64,000 bases of DNA from Arthrobacter sp. efr-133-R2A-120 (GTDB taxonomy: Bacteria > Actinomycetota > Actinomycetes > Actinomycetales > Micrococcaceae), in NCBI RefSeq assembly GCF_030209835.1, contig NZ_JARVRF010000024.1:62001-126000 (forward strand), read 5' to 3'. The notes under the pieces were generated by a model. The model was not told the origin of the DNA, did no database searches, and was given only the letters and a program-made list of their open reading frames with translations. Each line of letters starts with the position of its first letter. The stretch's first letter is position 1. Below are positions 17,238-25,510 of this stretch, in pieces. The translations under genes and the position numbers were made by a program.

Positions 17238-18278
17238 CTATCCGCCGATGTACGACATCTCGATCTTGTGTGCCGCAGCGGGATCCTTGGGTGTGTGTGA
17301 ACTGCGCAGTTCCGAGTAGCGGTCCGTGCGGCCGCCCCACAGGGCGGACAACGCCGTCGAAAGTTCGACGTCGGACGCTCCGCCTCTCAGGAGTGCCCTC
17401 AGGTCCGTGCCGGCCGTGGCAAAGAGGCACGTGAACAGCTTCCCGTCGGCCGAGAGCCGGGCCCGGGTGCAGCCGCGGCAAAAGGCTTGGGTCACGCTCG
17501 AAATGACTCCGATTTCGCCGCTTCCGTCCGCGTAGCGCCAGCGATCCGAGGTCTCGCCGGGGTAGTTGGGGGCTACGGGCTCCAGAGGGAACACGGCGCC
17601 AATGCGGGCCAGGATCTCGACTGAGGGCATCACTTCATCCATTTTCCAGCCGTTGGATGCTCCCACGTCCATGTACTCGATAAACCGCAGAATGAACCCG
17701 GATCCCTTGAAATGCCTGGCCATGGGAAGAATGTCCTGGTCGTTGGTCCCCCGCTTGACCACCATGTTGATCTTCACCGGCCCAAGTCCCGCGGCCTGGG
17801 CAACGTCCGCGGCGTGCAGGACCTTCGCCACGGGATAGCCGACGTCGTTCATGGCCTGGAAGGTCTCCTCCCGGAGGGAGTCCAGCGAGACCGTCACCCG
17901 GTCAAGCCCCGCATCCTTGAGCGCTTGCGCCTTCTGCGCCAGGACCGAGCCGTTCGTGGTCATGGCCAGGTCCGGCGCCAGCCCGTCGGGAGTGCGCAAC
18001 CGGGCCAGCATCCGGACCAGCTCCTCGATGTCCTTCCGCAACAGGGGTTCCCCGCCGGTCAGCCGGATCTTCCGCACACCGTGTCCAACCGCGATCGACG
18101 CCAGCCGAGTGATTTCCTCAAACGTCAGCAGCTGGTCCCGGGGCATGAAAACGAAATCCCTGCCGAAGATCTCCTTGGGCATGCAGTAGACGCAGCGGAA
18201 ATTGCATCGGTCCGTGACGGAGATCCGCAGGTCCCGCAAGGGCCGGTGGAAGGTGTCGGTGATGGAATTGGCGTCCAT
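17238..18278 (-). CDS. moaA: GTP 3',8-cyclase MoaA (molybdenum cofactor biosynthesis)
   Basis: A 346-residue radical SAM enzyme catalysing the first step of molybdopterin synthesis, GTP to 3',8-cyclo-H2GTP. The N-terminal 4Fe-4S radical SAM motif is [10 protein letters not shown], and the GGEPLL motif follows ([18 protein letters not shown]). The C-terminal second 4Fe-4S cluster is in [19 protein letters not shown]. The protein ends in GG, which in MoaA is needed for activity. The ATG at 18278 (MDANSITD) is chosen; the open frame upstream has no family similarity. It heads the molybdenum hydroxylase series on the same strand and supplies its cofactor. No other cofactor genes are in the window. 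Confidence 0.96.
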   Translation of the reverse strand: MDANSITDTFHRPLRDLRISVTDRCNFRCVYCMPKEIFGRDFVFMPRDQLLTFEEITRLASIAVGHGVRKIRLTGGEPLLRKDIEELVRMLARLRTPDGLAPDLAMTTNGSVLAQKAQALKDAGLDRVTVSLDSLREETFQAMNDVGYPVAKVLHAADVAQAAGLGPVKINMVVKRGTNDQDILPMARHFKGSGFILRFIEYMDVGASNGWKMDEVMPSVEILARIGAVFPLEPVAPNYPGETSDRWRYADGSGEIGVISSVTQAFCRGCTRARLSADGKLFTCLFATAGTDLRALLRGGASDVELSTALSALWGGRTDRYSELRSSHTPKDPAAAHKIEMSYIGG

Positions 18279-18392
18279 GCAGCGCCCTCTCAATGCGGTA
18301 GTAGTGCCAACCGCTTGTGCCTCTCCCAGAGTATGCCCGGTCCCGAGCGCCCACAATGGACCGCGGTCGGGCGAACGGCGGCGGAGCCGGAC

Positions 18393-19079
18393 TCAGCCGA
18401 TGGGCTCTGCCATCTTCTCCACAACATACTGGGCGTCCACCGACGTGCCGGTCACCGGATCGGTCATTTCCACCTTCCAGCTGCGGGCAAACTGGTCGAC
18501 CCCCTGTTTCATTGCCACTGTGCCTGAAATGAGGACGGTGCCCGGCTGGTTCAGGCCGCGTTCTGCGAGCACCGCCAGCCAGTAGTCCGGGCTGAGGAGC
18601 GCCTCCAGCGAACTGTCCTGGATCAGGGTGTCCGGAGTTTCGCCGTCACCCACCCAGCCCTTGAGGGTGATCTTGTCCAAATGGTCGCGAACATCATCCA
18701 GGCGCCATGCTTTGCGTCCCAACACGTCCGGGCTGGCGTTCTTGCTCCAAGCCACGCCGTGGACTTCGAGTTCGCGATCCGTATGGTCGCACGCCACGGT
18801 CAAGAGCACGTCCTCGTCGGTGATTACGAGCGCCCATTCGGCTTCGCCCGAGGTCCGGCCGTGCTGGACGCGGACTTCCGAGACCTGTTGGGCCAGGTAC
18901 GGGGACACCGGGTACAGCGCTGGCGTGGTTGCCGGGCCGGGAACGCCAAGTTCGGCCAGCTCGGCGATGTGGGCCTGCACTTCTTCCTGTTCGCGCCCTG
19001 CGTAGCCGGCGTTCAGGAGGTGCTTGACCTGGACATTCCGCTTGGTGCCATCGGGAAGTTCAAAGCTCAGAGTCGTCAT
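18393..19079 (-). CDS. DUF2848 family protein
   Basis: A 228-residue protein matching my recollection of DUF2848: NAGYAGREQEEVQAHIAELA followed by LGVPGPATTPALYPVSPYL near the N-terminus, EAEWALVITDEDVLLTVACD in the middle and a conserved C-terminal GTVAMKQG segment. The fold is probably related to fumarylacetoacetate hydrolase-type proteins, and the family is often encoded beside transporters and hydrolases, so a hydrolase or isomerase role in small-acid catabolism is plausible but unproven. It is divergent from the MHS transporter gene. The shared promoter holds the palindrome AATGTATACATT, likely bound by the GntR regulator encoded nearby. Confidence 0.75.
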   Translation of the reverse strand: MTTLSFELPDGTKRNVQVKHLLNAGYAGREQEEVQAHIAELAELGVPGPATTPALYPVSPYLAQQVSEVRVQHGRTSGEAEWALVITDEDVLLTVACDHTDRELEVHGVAWSKNASPDVLGRKAWRLDDVRDHLDKITLKGWVGDGETPDTLIQDSSLEALLSPDYWLAVLAERGLNQPGTVLISGTVAMKQGVDQFARSWKVEMTDPVTGTSVDAQYVVEKMAEPIG

Positions 19080-19165
19080 TTTCTGTCCATCCTTTGCGTG
19101 TCCTGCTGGAGAAATTTTTCAAATCGGAAACCGGAAACAGTCGCCAATGTACATCCAGTATGCGT

Positions 19166-19177
19166 AATGTATACATT
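19166..19177. promoter_or_regulatory. Palindrome AATGTATACATT, probable GntR operator
   Basis: A perfect 12-bp palindrome lies between the divergent DUF2848 and MHS-transporter genes, with a related shorter palindrome ATGTACAT at 19147-19154. The core TGTATACA recurs at 21340-21347, between the GntR gene and the amidase gene. FadR-type GntR proteins bind short TGTNNACA-like palindromes, so these are likely its operators; this is inference from pattern and position. Confidence 0.6.
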
Positions 19178-19226
19178 TAACGCCAGTGTGGCAGGCGTCA
19201 CCGTAAACTTCTCGTGGAGGAAACCC

Positions 19227-20618
19227 ATGGCCAACGTTCCAGTTCCGGCTTCCGGCGCAGCGCCGCGTCCCGGAAAGCCGATGCATCCCAAAGGCCTGTA
19301 CAAGGCCTTTGCGGCAAGCCTCACCGGCACCGCGCTCGAGTGGTACGACTTTGCCGTCTACTCCGCCGCGGCCGCCGTCGTATTCCCCATCGTCTTTTTC
19401 CCGTCATCGGATCCCTTGACCGGGACCATCCTGGCGTTCTCCACCTACGCGGTGGGCTATGTCTCCCGTCCTGTGGGCGGCATCATTTTCGGCCGGCTCG
19501 GTGACCGCATCGGCCGCAAGAAAGTCCTCGTGACGACGCTGATGATCATCGGCGTCGCCACTGTGCTGATCGGGGTACTGCCTGGCTACGGCAGTATCGG
19601 CATCTCGGCTCCGATCATCCTGGTGTTGCTGCGCTTCGCCCAAGGCGTGGGCGTCGGCGGCGAATGGGGCGGGGCAGTGCTGCTCTCCAGCGAATACGGC
19701 GATCCCCATCGGCGTGGCTTCTGGGCCTCCGCGGCCCAAGTCGGACCGCCGGCCGGCAACCTCATGGCCAACGGCATCTTGGCCGTCCTGACCGTTACGC
19801 TCAGCGAAGCGCAGTTCATCAGCTTCGGCTGGCGCATCGCCTTCCTGGTCTCGGCCGTGCTGGTGGGCTTCGGTCTCTGGATTCGGCTGAAGCTTGAAGA
19901 TACCCCGATTTTCAAGGCCATTGAGGCCCATGGTGAACAGCCCAACGCCCCTGTCCGCGAAGTTTTCAGCAAGGAACTCCGGCCGCTCGTCGCTGCCACG
20001 CTGTGCCGGGTTGGCCCGGACGTGCTGTATGCCCTGTTTACCGTCTTCACCCTGAGCTACGGCATCCAGGTCCTCGGCTACGACCGCAGCCAGGTCCTCA
20101 CCGCCGTGTTGATCGGCTCCGCGTTCCAGCTGTTCATGATCCCTCTGGCCGGTGCCGTATCCGATCGCTTCAACCGGCGCCTCGTCTACAGCATCGCGGC
20201 AGTGGTGGGAGCCGCCTGGACTTTCGTCTTCTTCGGAATCCTGGGCGGGCACAGCGAGCCGCTGCTGATCGCGGGAATTGTCCTGGGACTCATGGCGCAC
20301 TCCTTCATGTACGGACCTCAAGCCGCCTTCATCGTGGAACAGTTCTCTCCGCGGCTTCGGTCCACCGGGAGTTCGCTGGCCTACACCTTCGCCGGCGTGA
20401 TCGGGGGCGCCATCGCACCCTTGATGTTCACGCTGCTGCTGTCCCAGTTCGGCACCTGGATTCCGGTTGCCATCTATGTGGCCGTGGCCGCCGTCGTCAC
20501 CGCAGTGGGGTTGGCGCTCGGACGGGACTCCAACACCGTGGAGGACGAGGACTATCGCCTGCTGCTGGAAGGTTCTGCGGCGGCAAGCCGACAGTCCACC
20601 GTCGCGGAAACGCGCTGA
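19227..20618 (+). CDS. MFS transporter, metabolite:H+ symporter (MHS) type
   Basis: A 463-residue, 12-helix major facilitator permease. The MHS hallmark is at the start: ASLTGTALEWYDFAVYSAAA. The loop 2-3 motif is FGRLGDRIGRKKVLV, and helix 4-5 has RFAQGVGVGGEWGGAVLLSS. These carriers import organic acids or zwitterions such as alpha-ketoglutarate, shikimate, proline or betaine using the proton gradient. The ATG at 19227 follows GGAGG at correct spacing; the open frame extends far upstream in unrelated sequence. With the adjacent DUF2848, GntR and amidase genes it probably forms a regulated uptake-and-hydrolysis module for one compound. Confidence 0.92.
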   Translation: MANVPVPASGAAPRPGKPMHPKGLYKAFAASLTGTALEWYDFAVYSAAAAVVFPIVFFPSSDPLTGTILAFSTYAVGYVSRPVGGIIFGRLGDRIGRKKVLVTTLMIIGVATVLIGVLPGYGSIGISAPIILVLLRFAQGVGVGGEWGGAVLLSSEYGDPHRRGFWASAAQVGPPAGNLMANGILAVLTVTLSEAQFISFGWRIAFLVSAVLVGFGLWIRLKLEDTPIFKAIEAHGEQPNAPVREVFSKELRPLVAATLCRVGPDVLYALFTVFTLSYGIQVLGYDRSQVLTAVLIGSAFQLFMIPLAGAVSDRFNRRLVYSIAAVVGAAWTFVFFGILGGHSEPLLIAGIVLGLMAHSFMYGPQAAFIVEQFSPRLRSTGSSLAYTFAGVIGGAIAPLMFTLLLSQFGTWIPVAIYVAVAAVVTAVGLALGRDSNTVEDEDYRLLLEGSAAASRQSTVAETR

Positions 20619-20676
20619 CTCTCACGTCATGCCTTCGAAAATCCTGACAAGCTGCGCTGGGCGGGCAGAAGATTCC

Positions 20677-21333
20677 TCAGGTGCGGAGCAGGATGTCCCG
20701 GGTCACCGCGAGGTGATGGTCGATCGCCTTCTGGGCCTTCGCCGCGTCGCCGGACATCAGGGCGTCGAGAATGTCCTGGTGCTCGGCGCACACCTGCTCG
20801 CGCCGGCCTCCGGTACGGAACAGCGCGGAGACGCCTACCAGAATCTGCCGGACGTGGAGCTTGCTGTACGTCCGGGAGATGAGCTCGTTGCCCGCCGCGT
20901 CGATGAGCTGCTGGTGGAACAGGGTGTCCAGGCGGATAAACTCGCGGGCCGCTTCCGGGCTCAGTTCCTCGGGAAGCTTCGCCTGCTGGTCAAGGGTTTC
21001 CTGCATCGTCCGGGCGGGAACCCGGCCTTGCTCGATGACCAGCTGGGCGGCGTGGCTTTCAAGGATCCCGCGCAGTTCCATCAATTCGGACATTTCCCGG
21101 CCGGTCACCGGAGGAACATAAGCTCCGCGTTGGGGAATCAGTTCCACCAAGCCGTCCGAAACGAGCAGCAGGAGCGCCTCACGCACCGGCGTACGCGATA
21201 CGCCGATTTCCGCGGCCAGTTCCTGCTCGTTCAGGAACTTCCCCTGGACCTCGGGGTCGATCAGGATATTTTCACGCAGGTACGCGTACGCCTTCTCGCG
21301 GCCGGACGCCGCAGTCCCCGAACTTTTTCGCAT
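20677..21333 (-). CDS. GntR-family transcriptional regulator (FadR/FCD type)
   Basis: A 218-residue regulator. The N-terminal winged helix is clear: LNEQELAAEIGVSRTPVREA then LVELIPQRGAYVPPV. The C-terminal FCD ligand-binding domain has MELRGILESHAAQLV, FIRLDTLFHQQLIDAAGNEL with the metal-binding D/H residues, and the final AEHQDILDALMSGDA. FCD regulators bind small carboxylates and usually repress neighbouring catabolic genes. It is divergent from the amidase gene with the TGTATACA core between them, which also occurs in the transporter/DUF2848 promoter. Confidence 0.92.
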   Translation of the reverse strand: MRKSSGTAASGREKAYAYLRENILIDPEVQGKFLNEQELAAEIGVSRTPVREALLLLVSDGLVELIPQRGAYVPPVTGREMSELMELRGILESHAAQLVIEQGRVPARTMQETLDQQAKLPEELSPEAAREFIRLDTLFHQQLIDAAGNELISRTYSKLHVRQILVGVSALFRTGGRREQVCAEHQDILDALMSGDAAKAQKAIDHHLAVTRDILLRT

Positions 21334-21339
21334 ACATCA

Positions 21340-21347
21340 TGTATACA
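21340..21347. promoter_or_regulatory. TGTATACA core in the GntR/amidase promoter
   Basis: TGTATACA begins 7 bp upstream of the GntR start codon and lies 19 bp before the amidase start. It matches the core of the palindrome at 19166-19177. One repressor acting at both sites would coordinate all four genes and autoregulate itself. Confidence 0.5.
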
Positions 21348-21365
21348 ACAATCTGGAGTAAATTC

Positions 21366-22160
21366 ATGCGTTTAGCCGTGGCACAAATCATCACGGGAGC
21401 CGATCTGGCCGCCAACCTGGAACTGATCCGAGAATACGCCACCCGCGCCAAAGCCGCCGGAGCCGAACTCGTGGTCTTTCCCGAAGCAGCCATGCGCGCC
21501 TTCGGCAACAGCCTGGCCGACATCGCCGAACCGTTGGACGGACCATGGGCCGAAGCGGTCCGCGGCCTTGCGCGGGAGCTGGGCATCGCCATCGTGGTGG
21601 GAATGTTCACTCCCGGCGAGGGCGGTCGGGTCCGGAACACGCTTTTGGTCACAGGCCCCGGGGTGGACACGTCCTACGACAAGATCCACCTCTTCGACGC
21701 CTTCGGCTTCGCGGAATCCGATTCGGTCGACGCCGGGACCTCAACGGTAACCTTCAAACTCAACGGCACCCTGTTTGGCCTTTCCACCTGCTACGACGTG
21801 CGCTTTCCCGCCCTCTTCACAGCCAACGCCCGGGCGGGAGCGCAGGTCAACATCGTCTGCGCCTCGTGGGGCGCCGGCGAAGGCAAAGCCGAGCAGTGGG
21901 ACTTGCTGGTGCGGGCCCGCGCAGTGGACAGCACCACCTTCGTGGTGGCGTGCGGCCAAGGCAACCCGGCCAGTGTCGGCCTGCCCACCACCGGCACCGC
22001 GCCCACGGGAATAGGGCGCAGTGCCGTGATCTCGCCACTGGGTGCCGTGATGGTGGCCCTCGGGGAAATGCCTGAACTCGCCGTCGTCGACATCGATCCG
22101 TCTGTTGTGGAAGAAGTCCGGGGCAAGCTTCCGGTCCTGGCGAATGCCCGGGATCTTTAG
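21366..22160 (+). CDS. Carbon-nitrogen hydrolase (nitrilase superfamily amidase)
   Basis: A 264-residue nitrilase-superfamily hydrolase. The catalytic triad is visible: Glu40 in LVVFPEAAM, Lys106 in YDKIHLFDAFG and Cys142 in STCYDVRFPA, with the secondary Glu in the GAGEGKAEQW stretch. The length and the YDKIHLFD motif match the omega-amidase/carbamoylase-like branches more than true nitrilases. It would hydrolyse a C-N bond of a small amide in the cytoplasm. The ATG at 21366 (MRLAVAQ) follows GGAG; the frame open from 21339 has no Shine-Dalgarno sequence. It is under the GntR promoter and likely acts on a compound taken up by the MHS carrier. Confidence 0.88.
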   Translation: MRLAVAQIITGADLAANLELIREYATRAKAAGAELVVFPEAAMRAFGNSLADIAEPLDGPWAEAVRGLARELGIAIVVGMFTPGEGGRVRNTLLVTGPGVDTSYDKIHLFDAFGFAESDSVDAGTSTVTFKLNGTLFGLSTCYDVRFPALFTANARAGAQVNIVCASWGAGEGKAEQWDLLVRARAVDSTTFVVACGQGNPASVGLPTTGTAPTGIGRSAVISPLGAVMVALGEMPELAVVDIDPSVVEEVRGKLPVLANARDL

Positions 22161-22699
22161 TCGCCGCCGTCGCCGTCTTCTTTGAGGGCCAGCCAGTAGG
22201 CCGAGCCGTCGGACGTTCGGCTCACGAAACCGGAGTCCACCAGGTACCGCCTGAGCATTGGCACGTCTCCAGTGAACCGGGCGATACGTTCGTTGAGCTC
22301 TCGTTCCGCCACCCGCTCACCGCTGTCCAGGACGCGTGTGGCCACCCAATCGAGAAGCTTGAGTCGGTCTGCTTCCCGCGCGGGATAGCGATCGATACGC
22401 CCGTCCGCGGTCAAGAAGCGCTCGACGCCGGACGGGCTGGGCGCGGACGAGAGGCTCGCCAGCGCGTCCCGGAAGGCATGCTCGCGGATGCGGTAGCGGA
22501 CACTGCCTTCGGTCTCGACCGTTTCGACCAGCCCCGCCTGGTTCAGGAGCGTGAGCGCCCGTTCGAGTTTTGCCGGCGAGAGCGAGCTGCCCGGGGTTCC
22601 GCCAACGCTGATCTCAGCGAAGACTTTCCGGGCTTGCGCGTTTGCCAGCGCCGCGAGGAGGCGCCGCGCATCCGGCGTCGTCGATGAGTCGCTCCCCAT
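22157..22699 (-). CDS. DUF2087 domain-containing protein with helix-turn-helix N-terminus
   Basis: A 180-residue protein. Residues 10-85 look like a winged helix (LLAALANAQARKVFAEI, SPAKLERALTLLNQAGLVE, SVRYRI). Residues about 90-170 form a DUF2087 domain (FLTADGRIDRYPAREADRLK, VAERELNERIARFTGDVPML, RRYLVDSGFVSRTSDG). DUF2087 is usually found in predicted transcription factors; no target is known to me. It is convergent with the amidase gene, the two ends overlapping by 4 bp, so the pair shares a termination region. Confidence 0.8.
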   Translation of the reverse strand: MGSDSSTTPDARRLLAALANAQARKVFAEISVGGTPGSSLSPAKLERALTLLNQAGLVETVETEGSVRYRIREHAFRDALASLSSAPSPSGVERFLTADGRIDRYPAREADRLKLLDWVATRVLDSGERVAERELNERIARFTGDVPMLRRYLVDSGFVSRTSDGSAYWLALKEDGDGGD

Positions 22700-22729
22700 G
22701 GGCCCAGCATAGGCACAAATGGGCGCCCC

Positions 22730-22817
22730 GTCCTGACCTTCTTTCGTTTCGGAAAGCGCTTACGACACGGCGAGTCGTGTCATTTCAGGGCTTTCGCGCG
22801 GCAAAGAAGGTCAGGAC
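22730..22817. repeat. 15-bp perfect inverted repeat flanking a LacI-type operator-like site
   Basis: GTCCTGACCTTCTTT at 22730-22744 is exactly inverted as AAAGAAGGTCAGGAC at 22803-22817. The 58-bp interior contains GGAAAGCGCTTAC (22751-22763), resembling half of a LacI/GalR operator, and a shorter inverted repeat (GACACG/CGTGTC). It lies between the levanase stop codon and the start of the DUF2087 gene. It could be a large hairpin ending levanase transcription or a remnant of a small palindromic element. Confidence 0.55.
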
Positions 22818-22835
22818 GGACAGGCCACGTTCGAC

Positions 22836-25328
22836 TCAGGCGGCCGGGATGTCTTCGAAGATGACTTGGTCCAGCAGGACATGGCCCCAGCTTCCCGTGC
22901 CGTTATCGACCACCTGAAGCTGTGCGCTCTGACCAATCAGGTCGGAGACGTTCCACGACGTCCAGGCGAGGCGTTCGCTGTTCTGGCCCGTCGCGGTCCG
23001 GACCACTTGCCCGTTGACCACAAGATTCACCGTGGTCTGATTGTCCGGTTCACCGCCAACCGCGTTCGGCACGCTGCTGAACACGATCTGATCCACCATG
23101 ATGTGGCCCCAGGATCCGCTTGCGTGGTCGATGACCTGGATTTGGGCCTTCTGCCCCACGAGCGTGTGGACGTCCCAGTTCACGTTCGACATCGTCGATG
23201 AGTTCTGGCCCGTTGCCGTCCGGACTACCTGCCCGTCGACGAGGAGGTTCACCGCCGCGGCGCCGGACTGGCCCCAGGGGTGGTTTCCTCCCGCGATGAG
23301 GAAATCGATGCAGTCCCGCGTGATCGTGAACGTCGGCGATGTGATCGCACCCGTGGCCCCATCACCTCCTCCGACGTACGTGTCGAGGACCTTGGAGCCG
23401 AGCTGGTTGGGGAGGGATTCCGCCGTCGGGCCTTGGCCGGCGTAACTGCCTGACGCCGTCCAGCCGGCACCCCACGTCGCGCCCTCGAAGTCGGCAAAGA
23501 CGTCCGACGGCCGTGGGTTGTTCCCGCCTCCCATGAGGAAGTTGACGTACGAGTGGCCGATGGTGAACGACGGCGAGGTCAGCGTTCCGGTCGACGCGTC
23601 GCCGCCGTTGAAACTGTTGACGAGCTTGTTCCCGAGGTAGCCCGTGACGGGCTGTTGGTTGGGGAGAGCCCCGCTGGCGGGCCCGGAACCGAAGGCCGCT
23701 CCCGCCGTCGTCCATGAACCATATGTGCTGCCCTCGAAGTCCGCGTACGGCGCCGCGGGGTTCGCCTGTTCGGTGATGTTGGCGAATTCCGTGATCGAGA
23801 GGTTGGCGAAGTTTGCGCTGCCGCCGATCGTGTAGAGGGAGATCCCCGTGTCCGACGACGTGAAGAAGTCCTGGTTCGAGAGTGCGATCCGGCCGTCGTC
23901 GGCGAAGACCTCCACGCTGCCGTGGTCCACGAGGATCCGGAGGTGCACGCAGGTCGTGCCCGAGGCGAGCGGCGCCTGGGACTGCTGGTACGTGCCGAAG
24001 GAGTACGGCACTTGGTCCTGCGCGGAGCGATCGACGTAGAGGTTGCCCCCGTAGACGCCGATGTTCGTGTGCCGGCTGCCGTCCTTGTTCTCACCGACGG
24101 AAATACCGACGTTGTTGAGGGTGGTCCAGCTGACGTCCGCATCGAGCTCGTAGGCGGAGCCGTGGTAGTCGAGGGTTGTCCGTCCGTTGACCGTGGCGTT
24201 GGCGGGCTTCACGGTTTTAGTGGCGTAGTTGGCAAGATTCGGGGTCGGCTGGGACAGAAGGCTGTAGACACCGCTGCCCTCGGACTTGAGGCTGAGCTGG
24301 CGCACCACGGACATCTGGCCGTTGTAGTTGTCCGTGGAGTCAGTCGGCACGGTGTGCGGCGCGTAGTGCCAGTTGTTCATCCAGCCGATCGCGTAACGGG
24401 AGGTATCGGGATTCGCGGCGTCCGGCCAGGTCACCGAGGCGTACCAGTCCGAGCCCCAGTCGAGCCACTGCGGGTCCGCCTGGTCCGCGACGAACGCCGA
24501 GCCGTTCCACGTTCCGGTCCAGTACGCGTAGGTGTCCGGCTTGCCGCTATAGTCGCCCTGCATGCTCCCGGCCATGATCCAATGCCAGCTGCCGTCGTTG
24601 GCCTTCATTTGGAAGATGTCCGGGCACTCAACACCGCCGATGTTCGGGGTGGTGTAGCTGAAGTCAGTTTGGTGCGTCCAGGTCTTGAGGTCCGGCGAGG
24701 TGTAGAACGTGATTTTCTGCTGACGGCCGATCGCGGCTACCCAATTCGAGTGCGCCGCGTCCCAAACGATCTTCGGGTCGCGGAACCAGTCCGAGGCGTC
24801 CGGGTTGGCGATGACCGGCGCGCCGTACTGCGTGAAGGTTGTCCCGCCGTCGGTCGAGTACCAGAGGTATTGCGACTGCTGGAATGGGTCACCGTCGGTT
24901 GGCTGCGTGGCGAGCGCGACGACGGCGCCGGCTCCGAAGCCCGCGGTGTTGTTGGTGTCGACCACTGAGGAGCCGGTCCAGACGGGGAAATTGCTTTGGA
25001 GGGGGAGGGCGTCGCCTTGGTCGTTGAACACCACAGTGTCCGACGACGTCGCGTGTCGCCACCCGCCGGGGCCGTTGTCCTGGTTGCTGTGAAGGTAATA
25101 CAGGTTGTACTTGCCGTTGAGATAGATGGGCCGCTGAGGGTCGCTCAGCCATCCTGACGGCGGGGTCATGTGGTACACGGCCCGCATTGGCGGTGCGGTC
25201 GCACTGCCGACGGCTCCTGCGCCGGGGATGTCCCCGGTAACTATGGTGGTCGTGAAAAACATCGTGAGTGCGGCGAAGAGGGCGAGCATGCTCGCCCTCT
25301 TCGACAGCCTCCTTGCTGAGCGGGCCAT
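22836..25328 (-). CDS. Secreted GH32 levanase/fructanase with duplicated C-terminal modules
   Basis: An 830-residue secreted glycoside hydrolase. Residues 1-40 are a signal peptide (basic start, ASMLALFAALTMFFTT core). The GH32 five-bladed propeller follows: nucleophile Asp63 in WLSDPQRP, Asp184 in WFRDPKIV and acid/base Glu234 in GGVECPD. The beta-sandwich runs to about 520. Then comes a DFEGSTYGSW module, a second DFEGATWGAGW module with VNLLVDGQVVRTATGQNS, and a final VNLVVNGQVVRTATGQNS copy. Enzymes of this kind release fructose from levan or inulin outside the cell. The two LacI-type operators upstream indicate sugar-controlled expression. WLSDPQRP departs slightly from the usual WMNDPNG. 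Confidence 0.92.
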   Translation of the reverse strand: MARSARRLSKRASMLALFAALTMFFTTTIVTGDIPGAGAVGSATAPPMRAVYHMTPPSGWLSDPQRPIYLNGKYNLYYLHSNQDNGPGGWRHATSSDTVVFNDQGDALPLQSNFPVWTGSSVVDTNNTAGFGAGAVVALATQPTDGDPFQQSQYLWYSTDGGTTFTQYGAPVIANPDASDWFRDPKIVWDAAHSNWVAAIGRQQKITFYTSPDLKTWTHQTDFSYTTPNIGGVECPDIFQMKANDGSWHWIMAGSMQGDYSGKPDTYAYWTGTWNGSAFVADQADPQWLDWGSDWYASVTWPDAANPDTSRYAIGWMNNWHYAPHTVPTDSTDNYNGQMSVVRQLSLKSEGSGVYSLLSQPTPNLANYATKTVKPANATVNGRTTLDYHGSAYELDADVSWTTLNNVGISVGENKDGSRHTNIGVYGGNLYVDRSAQDQVPYSFGTYQQSQAPLASGTTCVHLRILVDHGSVEVFADDGRIALSNQDFFTSSDTGISLYTIGGSANFANLSITEFANITEQANPAAPYADFEGSTYGSWTTAGAAFGSGPASGALPNQQPVTGYLGNKLVNSFNGGDASTGTLTSPSFTIGHSYVNFLMGGGNNPRPSDVFADFEGATWGAGWTASGSYAGQGPTAESLPNQLGSKVLDTYVGGGDGATGAITSPTFTITRDCIDFLIAGGNHPWGQSGAAAVNLLVDGQVVRTATGQNSSTMSNVNWDVHTLVGQKAQIQVIDHASGSWGHIMVDQIVFSSVPNAVGGEPDNQTTVNLVVNGQVVRTATGQNSERLAWTSWNVSDLIGQSAQLQVVDNGTGSWGHVLLDQVIFEDIPAA

Positions 25329-25440
25329 AAAATCTCCGGGTCTCGGTGAGGACTACTCGATCGCCGATAGCTCTGCATCGAGCCTCTGCACACGGCGTTG
25401 TTGAGCAGGCGGGGGAGCTTGTGGTGGAGCTAAGGATTTC

Positions 25441-25503
25441 TGATTAAACGCTTAATCACGGAAAGAGTAACTGGTGATGAGTTTGTGATCAAGCGTTTAA
25501 GCG
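25441..25503. promoter_or_regulatory. Two LacI-type operators upstream of the levanase gene
   Basis: TGATTAAACGCTTAATCA (25441-25458) is near-perfectly palindromic around a central CG. TGATCAAGCGTTTAAGCG (25486-25503) is a related second copy 27 bp away. LacI/GalR-family repressors bind such AT-rich arms around a central CG. Both lie 110-175 bp upstream of the levanase start codon, so they probably give fructan- or fructose-dependent repression. No LacI-type gene is in the window, so the regulator would act from elsewhere. Confidence 0.7.
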
Positions 25504-25510
25504 GATTATT

